A stretch of DNA of 51,601 nucleotides. It comes from Phycisphaeraceae bacterium. GTDB lineage: Bacteria; Planctomycetota; Phycisphaerae; Phycisphaerales; Phycisphaeraceae. The position numbers and the translations under genes are program-made. Below the pieces are notes generated by a model. It was given only the letters and a program-made list of their open reading frames with translations. It was not told the DNA's origin and did not search any database. Shown here one piece after another: positions 43,695-50,601 of the stretch; the first letter of the stretch is position 1; each line of letters begins with the position of its first letter. The stretch covers positions 1 through 51,601 of the forward strand of contig JANQFR010000004.1 in the NCBI GenBank assembly GCA_028277745.1, given 5' to 3'.

Positions 43695-43735
43695 ATTTCC
43701 TGCTTTCCTGTATTTCCTGTTTTCCTGCCTTTTCC
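43695..43735. repeat. Right inverted-repeat arm of the four-helix-bundle gene cassette
   Basis: ATTTCCTGC, then TTTCCTG units, ending GCCTTTTCC. It is the reverse complement of 43214-43253 with small differences. It ends exactly one base before the ATG of the next glycosyltransferase gene, and so replaces whatever leader that gene once had. Confidence 0.88.
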
Positions 43736-45292
43736 ATGAAACTCTCCATCCTCATCCCGAACTTCAACAACGGCCCGGAGTCGGCCAAGGATGGCCGGAC
43801 CGACCTGATCGACGGGCTGTGCCAATCGCTGTACGACACCCTCGCCGACGACCCGACGCCGCTGGAGATCCTGGCGTATGACGACGGGTCAACCGACAGC
43901 AGCCTTGAGACGCTGCGGCGATGGTCGCGGAAGACCTGGCGCGGCGGCGAGCCGTTCCTCGAACTGACCGAGGCCGAGCACCACGGCGTGCTGGCGCGCA
44001 CGTCCAACCTCATGGTCCGCCGGACCAGGGGCGACATCCTCGTCCGGCTCGACGGCGACACCGTGATGCTCACGCCTAACTGGGCGGCCCAGATCGTGCG
44101 GTGCTTCGACGACGGCCCGCCCGATCTGGGCGTGGTCGGCCCCAAGCAGCTCAACCGGGACTACCGCATCCACGCGTTCGGCGACTGGCTGCTGCACCCC
44201 AAGGGCTACCACCACGTCGGCCAGGGCCTGGGCCGCTACGCGTTCACCCGGCCGCTCGAGGTCGACCATGTCATGGGGTGCTTCTACTGCTTCAAACGGG
44301 CGGTGTTCGACGACCTCGACGGGTTCGACGAAGACTATCTGCGGGGCCAGACCATCGACTTCGGCATGCGGGCCCGGCTCAAGGGGTGGCGGTGCTTCGC
44401 GGTCCCGCACGTCGAGTTCGTTCACCGCCACCACGACCGGCTCAACCGCAGCACCTCGGCCGACACGAACGAGGCGATCGAGGCGTCGGTCGACACGTTC
44501 ACCCGTAAATGGGGGTTCAGCCGGCTCGCGCCGGACCTGGACGAGGTCCGCCAGCGGTACCGCGGCACGCCGCTGCTGTGGAACGCCCGGGTCTTCGGGA
44601 TGCCGCTCGACCCGTCGGCCGCCCAGCCCGCGTCGCCAGCGACCATGGACGACAGCGAATGGGGCCGGCTCAGCCGGGACGCCGCCTTCCAGCAGGCGGT
44701 GCAGCACCGCGTCACCGTGGTCGGCCAGGCGATCACGCAGGCCCGCCACGCGGGGCGGGTCGTGATCCTGGGCAACGGCGCCGGGCCGCTCACGCACATC
44801 CTGGCGACGCAGGGGCTGACCGTCACGGGCGTGGACACGTGCCCCCAGCGCATCGAACTGGCGCGGCAGATCGCCGGGTCCCAGCAATACCCCGCCGGCC
44901 AGCCGACGTTCGAGCTGCAGACCGACCCTCGCCGCTGCGGCCTGCCCGACGGGTGCGCCGACTGGGTGCTGCTGTTCGACCAGATCGAGGTCCACCCCAA
45001 CCCGGTCGGGCTATTGAAGGAAGCCAAGCGGCTGCTCGAACCCGGCCGGCTGCTGCTGGTCCTGACCTGCCCCCACCCGCCGAGGGGGATCGCGACGAGC
45101 GACCCCGACCACCCTTACCTGCAATACGAGCTGATCAGCCAGGTCCAGTTCGTGGGCGGGTTCACGTCGTTGACCGAGCCCTCGAAGGTGGACCCGAGCC
45201 GGCCGCTTGTAGTGGTCGCCCGGAAGAATCCGCCGCGGGCCGCCGATCGGGAGGGGGACGCGGGGAAAGACGCGGTTTCGCACGCGGCGTAA
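43736..45292 (+). CDS. Fusion protein: GT2-type glycosyltransferase plus methyltransferase
   Basis: This is a 518-residue protein. Residues 1-260 are a family 2 GT-A domain: LSILIPNFNN at the start, ILAYDDGSTDSS near 48, DILVRLDGDTVML near 98 as the DxD site, and MGCFYCFKRAVFDDLDGFDEDY. Residues about 335-490 are a SAM-dependent methyltransferase (RVVILGNGAGPLTHILATQGLTVTGVDTC as motif I, LFDQIEVHPNPVGLLKEAKRLLEPGRLLLVL). The domain order is the mirror of the upstream fusion, suggesting that the two act on one glycan. The ATG lies directly after an inverted-repeat arm, so no ordinary ribosome site remains. Confidence 0.87.
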   Translation: MKLSILIPNFNNGPESAKDGRTDLIDGLCQSLYDTLADDPTPLEILAYDDGSTDSSLETLRRWSRKTWRGGEPFLELTEAEHHGVLARTSNLMVRRTRGDILVRLDGDTVMLTPNWAAQIVRCFDDGPPDLGVVGPKQLNRDYRIHAFGDWLLHPKGYHHVGQGLGRYAFTRPLEVDHVMGCFYCFKRAVFDDLDGFDEDYLRGQTIDFGMRARLKGWRCFAVPHVEFVHRHHDRLNRSTSADTNEAIEASVDTFTRKWGFSRLAPDLDEVRQRYRGTPLLWNARVFGMPLDPSAAQPASPATMDDSEWGRLSRDAAFQQAVQHRVTVVGQAITQARHAGRVVILGNGAGPLTHILATQGLTVTGVDTCPQRIELARQIAGSQQYPAGQPTFELQTDPRRCGLPDGCADWVLLFDQIEVHPNPVGLLKEAKRLLEPGRLLLVLTCPHPPRGIATSDPDHPYLQYELISQVQFVGGFTSLTEPSKVDPSRPLVVVARKNPPRAADREGDAGKDAVSHAA

Positions 45293-45449
45293 GCGCGTGG
45301 GTGGGGTACAATCCTGGGGCGTTCCCGGGAAGGACCGGATAATTCACGAACGGCCGCCGACTCGCCGATCTTTGTGGAATGGCGGCGCGGCCGAAAGACG
45401 GATCGGCCCGATGGATTCAAGTGGTTCGGATCATAGGGATGGGCCTTCG

Positions 45450-46196
45450 ATGACGTGGTCTCGACGTTCGATGATGTTGGCCGGCCTGGGGGGCCTGGGG
45501 CTGTTTGCGGTGGGCTGCACCGAGAAGCGGACCGACCTGCTCGCGCCGCGGCCCGAGCCGGACTGGCCCCGCGTGCCCACCCGCCCGACGACCACCGCCT
45601 ATGACCGGGCGATCGCCCTGCCGCCCAAGCCGCACGTGCTGACCGCCCGGCCCCAGTCGGCCGCGCCGGTCTCCAGCCGCCGCGACCCGCTCAACGCCCG
45701 GCCGCGGTCCCGCTGGACCCGCGCCGGCGCCGTCGCCGGGCGGGTCAACCCCATGAACGGCGTACAGCGGATCACCGTTCACCACGAGGGGTGGCACGCC
45801 GTCTGGTTCGACGACGAACGCCGCACCGCCGCCCACCTCAGCACGATCCGCAACATCCACGTCCGCGACCGCGGCTGGGGCGACATCGGCTACCACTACA
45901 TCATCGACCGCGCCGGCGTCGTCTGGCAGGGACGCGACGCCCGCTACCAGGGCGCCCACGTCAAAAACAACAACGAACACAACCTCGGCATCCTCGTCCT
46001 GGGCAACTTCGAGAAGCAGGTCCCCACCACCCAGCAGCTCAACGTGCTGCACCGCTCGCTCCGCGCCCTGACCGCGCACTACCGCGTGCCGGTCCGACGG
46101 GTCTACACCCACCGCGAGCTCAACCCCTCCCAGTGCCCCGGCCGCCACCTCCAGCCCCGCGTCGCCGCGCTGCGCAGCAGCGGCGCGCTGGCGTGA
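45450..46196 (+). CDS. Peptidoglycan-recognition-type N-acetylmuramoyl-L-alanine amidase (lipoprotein, Tat-like signal)
   Basis: This is a 248-residue cell-wall hydrolase that would cut the amide bond between MurNAc and L-Ala. The N-terminus has a twin-arginine-like signal (WSRRSMMLAGLGGLGLFAVGC) with a possible lipobox VGC. After a proline-rich linker comes the PGRP/amidase_2 domain: ITVHHEGWHAVWF, GWGDIGYHYIIDRAGVVWQGRDARYQGAHVKNNNEHNLGILVLG and YTHRELNPSQCPGRHL. The zinc ligands are the first His of HHEG, the His of YTHREL and the Cys of QCPG. A TACAAT at 45305-45310 may be its -10. ATG 45411 is an alternative start. Confidence 0.88.
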   Translation: MTWSRRSMMLAGLGGLGLFAVGCTEKRTDLLAPRPEPDWPRVPTRPTTTAYDRAIALPPKPHVLTARPQSAAPVSSRRDPLNARPRSRWTRAGAVAGRVNPMNGVQRITVHHEGWHAVWFDDERRTAAHLSTIRNIHVRDRGWGDIGYHYIIDRAGVVWQGRDARYQGAHVKNNNEHNLGILVLGNFEKQVPTTQQLNVLHRSLRALTAHYRVPVRRVYTHRELNPSQCPGRHLQPRVAALRSSGALA

Positions 46197-46583
46197 CGCC
46201 AACAACGAACGCATCCACCATGAAGAAGCCCACGTTCGTTGCGTTCTGAGTGACAGCACTCACAAGTAGAGGGCGATTCCGTGCTTGCGCGATCGGGCTC
46301 CTTTCCTGGTTGGCGGATGTCCCGATGTTGTCCCGGTTGGGCTCCACCGGCGTCGGCTGATCGCCAAGCGGACCCGCGCTATGAACTCCCTACGTGCCTT
46401 GTTGCGAAGTGTGGGACTTCGTCCACCGAATGAGTTTTTTAGAATTCCCCTAAAGCCTGGCCAATTCTGCTGCAGGAACGCGAGTTAGTTAAGGAACCAC
46501 GGTATCCCGTGTGTGGGAAGACGATCACAGACACGGGAACATACTAACATTCTGCTAACATTTGAAAGAAGGAGAAGAGAGAA
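46197..46583. other. Intergenic region between amidase and PEP-CTERM genes
   Basis: This is 387 bp without a firm gene. A perfect 9-bp inverted repeat CAACGAACG/CGTTCGTTG with a 21-base loop (46203-46241) follows the amidase and may end its transcript. Near the PEP-CTERM gene lie a CCCGTGT/ACACGGG hairpin (about 46508-46540) in the leader and a direct repeat of CTAACATT (46549-46562). TGGCCAATTCTGCTGC (about 46458) resembles a sigma-54 site, but its GG-GC spacing is 11, not 10, so I do not call it. Confidence 0.45.
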
Positions 46584-47171
46584 ATGATCCGCTGTTTCGT
46601 ACTGGCTGCCCTGGTTATGGCCTTACCCGCTTGGGCCCTGGCGGCCCCCATTGTCGTGACTTTCGAGGGCACGATCGGTGGCTCGATTGATGGCGTCGAC
46701 TTCTCTAACCAGCCGTTCGTGCTCACGGCCACCGGTGACACCGAAGACGTGGTCCCGGTCGGCGGCTTGGAATTCGAGCTCCGGCTCGACCCGAACGCTG
46801 TCGATATCTCGCTGCCCGGCCTGAACGGCGGGACCACGCTAAACGTAACGACCAACACGTTCTTGATTGTCAACAACGGCAATGGGTACTTCGGAATCAC
46901 CGACGAGTTCCCGGTTAGCTACGGGGTCTTCTTGGCCAACAACGCGTTCAGAGATTTCGATTTGGCCAGTTCGATCGGCCCGGTTTCGGGGACCGGACAG
47001 ACCGGCAGTGCCCCGAGTTTTGAGACCGATGGTGGCGTCTTCAGATTCGCCATCGGCGCGCCAACGATCACGGCGACCGCAACGGTGATTCCCGAACCGG
47101 CGTCGCTGGCGCTGCTGGGCCTGGGTGGGCTGACCCTTACGCGGGGACGCCGTTCGGAGCGTCTTGACTGA
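46584..47171 (+). CDS. PEP-CTERM sorting-signal protein
   Basis: This is a 195-residue exported protein. The signal peptide (VLAALVMALPAWALA) is followed by a beta-rich Gly/Asn/Thr body (TFEGTIGGSIDGVDFSNQPFVL, GGLEFELRLDPNAVDISLPG). The C-terminal sorting region is IPEPASLALLGLGGLTLTRGRRS: a PEP motif, a hydrophobic stretch and an arginine cluster. In exosortase-carrying bacteria this tail is cut and the protein goes to the surface or extracellular matrix. AGGAG lies before the ATG. No exosortase gene is in the window. Confidence 0.92.
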   Translation: MIRCFVLAALVMALPAWALAAPIVVTFEGTIGGSIDGVDFSNQPFVLTATGDTEDVVPVGGLEFELRLDPNAVDISLPGLNGGTTLNVTTNTFLIVNNGNGYFGITDEFPVSYGVFLANNAFRDFDLASSIGPVSGTGQTGSAPSFETDGGVFRFAIGAPTITATATVIPEPASLALLGLGGLTLTRGRRSERLD

Positions 47172-47716
47172 TCCGGGGTCTTGTTGTTGCCAAACGACTG
47201 GAAGGTGAAAGAGGGCCGTGTCCGCGCGCGGGCTACGCCGTGAAACCTGTCGGCTTTCTCGCGATGGGGGCAAGTCCTCTGGACGCCCTGAGGTTGCGTG
47301 ATTAGCTGGGACTGGGCCCCCGTAGCCCGGGGGGGGGCGCAAGCTGACAGTTACCCACGACGAGGCGTGGGTTGTGGCAAGGTGACTTCGCGCGATTGGG
47401 CGAAGCTGGCCTCGACGCCCGCGATGCTCACCGGACTGAGCGTTCGCTTGTCGAGGCCGAGTTGCTTGTTGCGCGGGCAGAAACCGTGGCGGCAGTTTCG
47501 ATCGTGGCGCCAGTCGTGCCATGTGCCCCTGAGGCGCCGGATCTCGTGCCAGTCACGTGACCGGTAGCTGACCGCGTCACTGACTTCATGATGCCCGATC
47601 TACATCTTTTTTGTTTCTACTGATGAGGAACAGTCAGAATGGCGTAAGTGACGTGATTGAATCTTGTTGTGATGCAAACCGCTCGTGCCGTGTGACTTAC
47701 GATCTGCGCGCACAAA
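47172..47716. other. Gene-poor stretch after the PEP-CTERM gene, possibly containing a gene remnant
   Basis: This is 545 bp without a convincing gene. A frame at about 47372-47560 (a GTG start; residues such as ARLGEAGLDARDAHRTERSLVEAELLVARAE) has coding-like third-position GC and charged-helix wording, but it has no ribosome site and no recognisable family. CCCACG-N6-CGTGGG near 47350 and a G-rich run near 47330 could be structured RNA. A TTTTTT run at about 47608 follows. I cannot assign a function. Confidence 0.3.
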
Positions 47717-47746
47717 GAAGCCCAGGGATTGCAATCCCTGGGCTTC
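47717..47746 (-). terminator. 30-bp perfect palindrome, likely terminator of the DUF6607 gene
   Basis: GAAGCCCAGGGATTG followed by its exact reverse complement. On the - strand it comes about 27 bp after the DUF6607 stop and is followed by TTTGTG, a weak T-tract. It ends in GGGCTTCGGT, wording shared with the right side of palindrome copies 1 and 2. Confidence 0.75.
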
Positions 47747-47772
47747 GGTCGTGTCAACGATGTGGTTTGCAA

Positions 47773-48720
47773 TCAATTCACGGTGAACGACTCGATCACC
47801 TGGTTGATCTTCGCCTTGCCCTCGGCCGGGTTGTAAGCGCCGGCGTCGCGCACGTCCTTGGCGAGGGAGAACAGGTGCTCGTAGAGCTTCTTGCCGTCGA
47901 CCTCTTTCTTGAGGGTCAGCGGCTTGCCGGAGGCGTGGACCTGGGCCCACGCGGCCCGCACGTCGCGCCAGAACGGGCCGGTCTGGTTCCAGTACGCGTA
48001 GCCCGGGCTGAAGTCGACGCCGTCGACCTTGTCGTACACGTTCAGCCCGACCTCGCGGCAGAGGATCGGCTGCTCGTCGTCGCCCAGCACGAGCTTGTAA
48101 TTGTCCTGCTCGTGGACCCAGCCGGTGGGGGTGAGGGTGTGGCGGTTGACGGCGACGAGGACCTGGTAATCGTCGCGTTTGGAGAACTCGCGCCGCGGCA
48201 ACGGGCGCCAGGTCTCATTGGATTCCCAGGAGGACAGGTTGCCCTCGTGCGTCCAGGCGCCGTAGCCCTCGTAGCGCGGGCTGTCGTCGACCTGCGTGAC
48301 GCGCTGCGACCACGTGCCCTTCACCTCGTCGGGGCTGAGCCGGCGGGTCTCCCAGGTGCGGTTGCCCTTGAACTCGAGCAGCTCGGTGTCCTGGTACGTC
48401 CAGTCCTGGCGCCAGTGCTTGACGACGTGCGGCTCGCCGTCGTCGCCCTCGAGCACGAGGATGTGCTGCAGCACGATCCGGTCGCCGGCGTCCTCCACCA
48501 CGTCGACGAACTCGGTCGCTTCCGAGCGGTAAGGCTCGTGCAGCTCGTAGCCGTCGCGCAGCGGCACGGTCTCCTGGAACTGGAAGGTGATGTGGTACTC
48601 GCCGGCCATGGCGAGGATGGCCTGGCGGTCACGTTCGAACGCGTCCTCCCCGGCCAACGCGGCGGGGGGCAGCGCAAGCGCGGCCAGGGTGAAAACGGTC
48701 GCGTATATACGGGCAATCAT
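47773..48720 (-). CDS. DUF6607-family secreted protein
   Basis: This is a 315-residue protein with a signal peptide (YATVFTLAALALPPAALAG). The mature part begins DRQAILAMAGEYHITFQFQETVPLRDGYELHEPYRSEATEFVDVVED, the family pattern. It continues with tryptophan-rich repeats such as VVKHWRQDWTYQD, GTWSQRVTQVDDSPRYEGYGAWTH and WESNETWRPLPRREFSKRDDYQVLV. DUF6607 proteins are exported and of unknown function, probably a beta-barrel or lipocalin-like sheet. AAGGA lies 8 bp before the ATG. It is monocistronic, with a palindromic terminator. Confidence 0.82.
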   Translation of the reverse strand: MIARIYATVFTLAALALPPAALAGEDAFERDRQAILAMAGEYHITFQFQETVPLRDGYELHEPYRSEATEFVDVVEDAGDRIVLQHILVLEGDDGEPHVVKHWRQDWTYQDTELLEFKGNRTWETRRLSPDEVKGTWSQRVTQVDDSPRYEGYGAWTHEGNLSSWESNETWRPLPRREFSKRDDYQVLVAVNRHTLTPTGWVHEQDNYKLVLGDDEQPILCREVGLNVYDKVDGVDFSPGYAYWNQTGPFWRDVRAAWAQVHASGKPLTLKKEVDGKKLYEHLFSLAKDVRDAGAYNPAEGKAKINQVIESFTVN

Positions 48721-48748
48721 GCGTGTTTTCCTTTCAATGGGAAATCTT

Positions 48749-48772
48749 AGCCCCGCATACGCATGCGGGGCT
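48749..48772. repeat. 24-bp palindrome, copy 4 of 5
   Basis: The AGCCCCGCATGC palindrome with one base changed in the left half (CATAC for CATGC). It lies between the small conserved protein and the DUF6607 gene, on the leader side of the latter. Confidence 0.85.
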
Positions 48773-48793
48773 CCGGGGGTTCGATCAGTAGAG

Positions 48794-49006
48794 TTAACGG
48801 GGCTCGAATTTGAACTTAGGCAGTTCGTGGACTTTTTCCGGATGGTCACGCCACCAGCGATCGATCGCGGCGCCCAGCAGCAACAGCTCGCGCGGAGTCA
48901 GGTGGATCGTGGCCTTGCCGACCCAGAGGTGGAAGACATTGTGCTTCTGACAGTGCATGAGTTTGACGTATTCGCTCTCGGGCAGGTCAGCGGCGGGCGT
49001 GCACAT
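48794..49006 (-). CDS. Small conserved-looking protein of unknown function
   Basis: This is a 70-residue cytoplasmic protein: CTPAADLPESEYVKLMHC, then HNVFHLWVGKATIHLTPRELLLLGAAIDRWWRDHPEKV. The centre reads like one beta hairpin (NVFHLWVGKATIHLT) followed by an amphipathic helix with a WW pair. It contains cysteines at 2 and 19 and several histidines. GGAG lies 6-7 bp before the ATG. The highly patterned sequence suggests a real gene, but I do not recognise the family. It is upstream of and codirectional with the DUF6607 gene. Confidence 0.65.
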   Translation of the reverse strand: MCTPAADLPESEYVKLMHCQKHNVFHLWVGKATIHLTPRELLLLGAAIDRWWRDHPEKVHELPKFKFEPR

Positions 49007-49377
49007 GGGCGGCTCCGTGGGGGATGGCAAGGGTTTGCACGGGGTTCCTTGGGTGGATCGAAACGGGGCAAGACCTGCGTGCGGGCGGGCTCGCCGCACG
49101 CAGGCCTGGGCTTTCCCCCCTCACAGCCGTCGTTCAGGGCGTGGCGGGCGGCCAACTGAAACCGGGCAAGGGCACGCGGACCCTCTGTCAGCGTCACGAC
49201 CTAATTGAGAATTCGTCGCAACAACAGAGAAAATAGCGAGTCGGTCAGGCGCTGTCAATTAATTGAGATCGATTCTCATAATTAATTTTTTGGCCGCTGC
49301 ACGCCGCGCCGGCCCGGCTCCCCGCGGTTTGGCGCCGCCGATTGGGATCGGCCCCACGATCCCGTAAAATGCGGACG
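49007..49377. other. Divergent intergenic region with a Fur-box-like site
   Basis: This is 371 bp between divergent genes. TGAGATCGATTCTCA (49264-49278) matches the TGAGAAT-N-ATTCTCA form of the Fur box in 12 of 14 positions and lies in AT-rich DNA about 100 bp before scpB. No iron gene is adjacent, so its target is unclear. The rest is GC-rich with no coding potential I trust. Confidence 0.35.
49342..49370 (+). promoter_or_regulatory. Sigma-70-type promoter of scpB, predicting a leaderless transcript
   Basis: TTGGGA (49342-49347), 17 bp, then TAAAAT (49365-49370). The -10 ends 7 bp before the scpB ATG, so transcription should begin at or next to the start codon. No Shine-Dalgarno sequence precedes the ATG, which agrees with leaderless translation. 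Confidence 0.55.
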
Positions 49378-50049
49378 ATGAGTGACGTCAAACCCGCGGT
49401 TGATGTGGTGGAATCGACGCCCGCCTCCCCCCCTCCCCCCCCGGACACCCCCCCGAAGAACCCCTCGGGGGATCCCGAATCCGGGGAGGCTTCCGGGGCG
49501 CCCTCCGGGGGGGGCGATCCCGCCGGGATCGCTCCCCAACTCGAAGCGGCCCTGCTCACCGCGGACCGGGCGATCAGCTCGGGCAAGCTCGGCGAGGTGC
49601 TCGGCGGGGCGCAGGGCGCGGCGGTCAACGCCGCGATCACCTGGCTGAACGACCAGTACGAGCAGACCGGCCGCAGCTTCCGCATCGAGGCGGTGGCGGG
49701 CGGCTGGCGGATGATGACCCTGCCGCAGTACGCCGGCGTGCTCGAATCGCTGGCCAAGAAGCGGCAGGACAACAAGCTCAGCCCCGCCGCGATGGAGACG
49801 CTGGCGATCATCGCCTACAAGCAGCCGGTGCTGCGCGCCGACATCGAAGCGGTGCGCGGGGTGGCGTGCGGGGAGGTGCTCAAGTCGCTGATGGAGCGGC
49901 AGCTGATCCGGATCGTCGGCCGGGCCGAGGAGATCGGCCGGCCGATGCTGTACGGCACGACCACGACGTTCCTGGAGGTCTTCGGCCTGTCGAGCGTGAA
50001 AGACCTGCCCCGGGCGGATGAATTCAAGTTACAACAGGCCAAGTCATGA
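49378..50049 (+). CDS. scpB: Segregation and condensation protein B
   Basis: ScpB is the winged-helix kleisin partner that, with ScpA and SMC, compacts and segregates the chromosome. It has 223 residues. The first ~50 are a proline/glycine/serine-rich disordered tail unusual for the family. The body follows with LEAALLTADRAISSGKLGEVLG, FRIEAVAGGWRMMTLPQYAGVLESL, KLSPAAMETLAIIAYKQPVLRADIEAVRGVACGEVLKSLMERQLIRIVGRAEEIGRPMLYGTTTTFLEVFGLSS, all diagnostic. No scpA is adjacent. The stop overlaps the next start (ATGA). Confidence 0.93.
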   Translation: MSDVKPAVDVVESTPASPPPPPDTPPKNPSGDPESGEASGAPSGGGDPAGIAPQLEAALLTADRAISSGKLGEVLGGAQGAAVNAAITWLNDQYEQTGRSFRIEAVAGGWRMMTLPQYAGVLESLAKKRQDNKLSPAAMETLAIIAYKQPVLRADIEAVRGVACGEVLKSLMERQLIRIVGRAEEIGRPMLYGTTTTFLEVFGLSSVKDLPRADEFKLQQAKS

Positions 50050-50531
50050 GAAGTTACACAGGCGGCCGGCGACGGTGGGTGGGGATGATGGTGTGCGCCG
50101 CGGCGCTGCTGATCGGCGGGTGCGGCGGCTACCAGCTGCGGGGCAAGGTGGTGCCGGGGCCGGCGTCGAACATCCAGGTGGTGAATAAAGACGACCCGCG
50201 GCTGAACCGGCCCGGCATGCCGGGCGCGAGCGTCAGCGTGATGATCGACCCCGAACAGCTCAACCGGGAGGACGCCGGGTCGACCGCCGCGGATGTTGAC
50301 GGCGGGTTCGCCCTGCCGATCGACGCCGTCGGCGCGGGGTTCCTCGAGTATGACGTCCAGGTGGTCTCGCGGCTGAACGGCTATTCGCCGGCGGTGCGGA
50401 CCATCCGGCTGCCGGGGTCGGACAAGCGGCTGCTGATCACGCTCGCGCCGGGCGACGATCGGCACGAGTCGGGGTATCACGACATCGTCGACGAGACCCG
50501 CCGGCTGGGCGAGCCGATGATGCGGCGATGA
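50046..50531 (+). CDS. Lipoprotein with carboxypeptidase-regulatory-like beta-sandwich
   Basis: This is a 161-residue lipoprotein. The signal is basic (RRRWVG), then VCAAALLIGGCGG with lipobox IGGC. The mature part begins YQLRGKVVPGPASNIQVVN and ends in a beta-rich domain (GASVSVMI, AADVDGGFALPIDAVGAGFLEYDVQVVSRLNGYSPAVRTIRLPGSDKRLLITLAPG). This resembles the CarboxypepD_reg/Ig-like folds common in planctomycete surface proteins. Its ATG overlaps the scpB stop by 4 bp. The domain call is by pattern. Confidence 0.75.
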   Translation: MRSYTGGRRRWVGMMVCAAALLIGGCGGYQLRGKVVPGPASNIQVVNKDDPRLNRPGMPGASVSVMIDPEQLNREDAGSTAADVDGGFALPIDAVGAGFLEYDVQVVSRLNGYSPAVRTIRLPGSDKRLLITLAPGDDRHESGYHDIVDETRRLGEPMMRR

Positions 50532-50555
50532 AGCCCCGCATGCGTATGCGGGGCT
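50532..50555. repeat. 24-bp palindrome, copy 5 of 5
   Basis: The AGCCCCGCATGC palindrome with one base changed in the right half (CGTATGC). It directly follows the lipoprotein stop, as copy 1 follows the repressor stop, and precedes the DUF58 gene. Confidence 0.87.
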
Positions 50556-50601
50556 CCGCTGGACGGTTTGGAGCTGAGGATTGAAGACGCGTCGAGCATC
50601 C

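Noticed and set aside
46458..46474. Sigma-54 promoter before the PEP-CTERM gene
   Set aside because: The spacing between GG and GC is 11, not 10, and no enhancer-type site or PrsR-like regulator is nearby.
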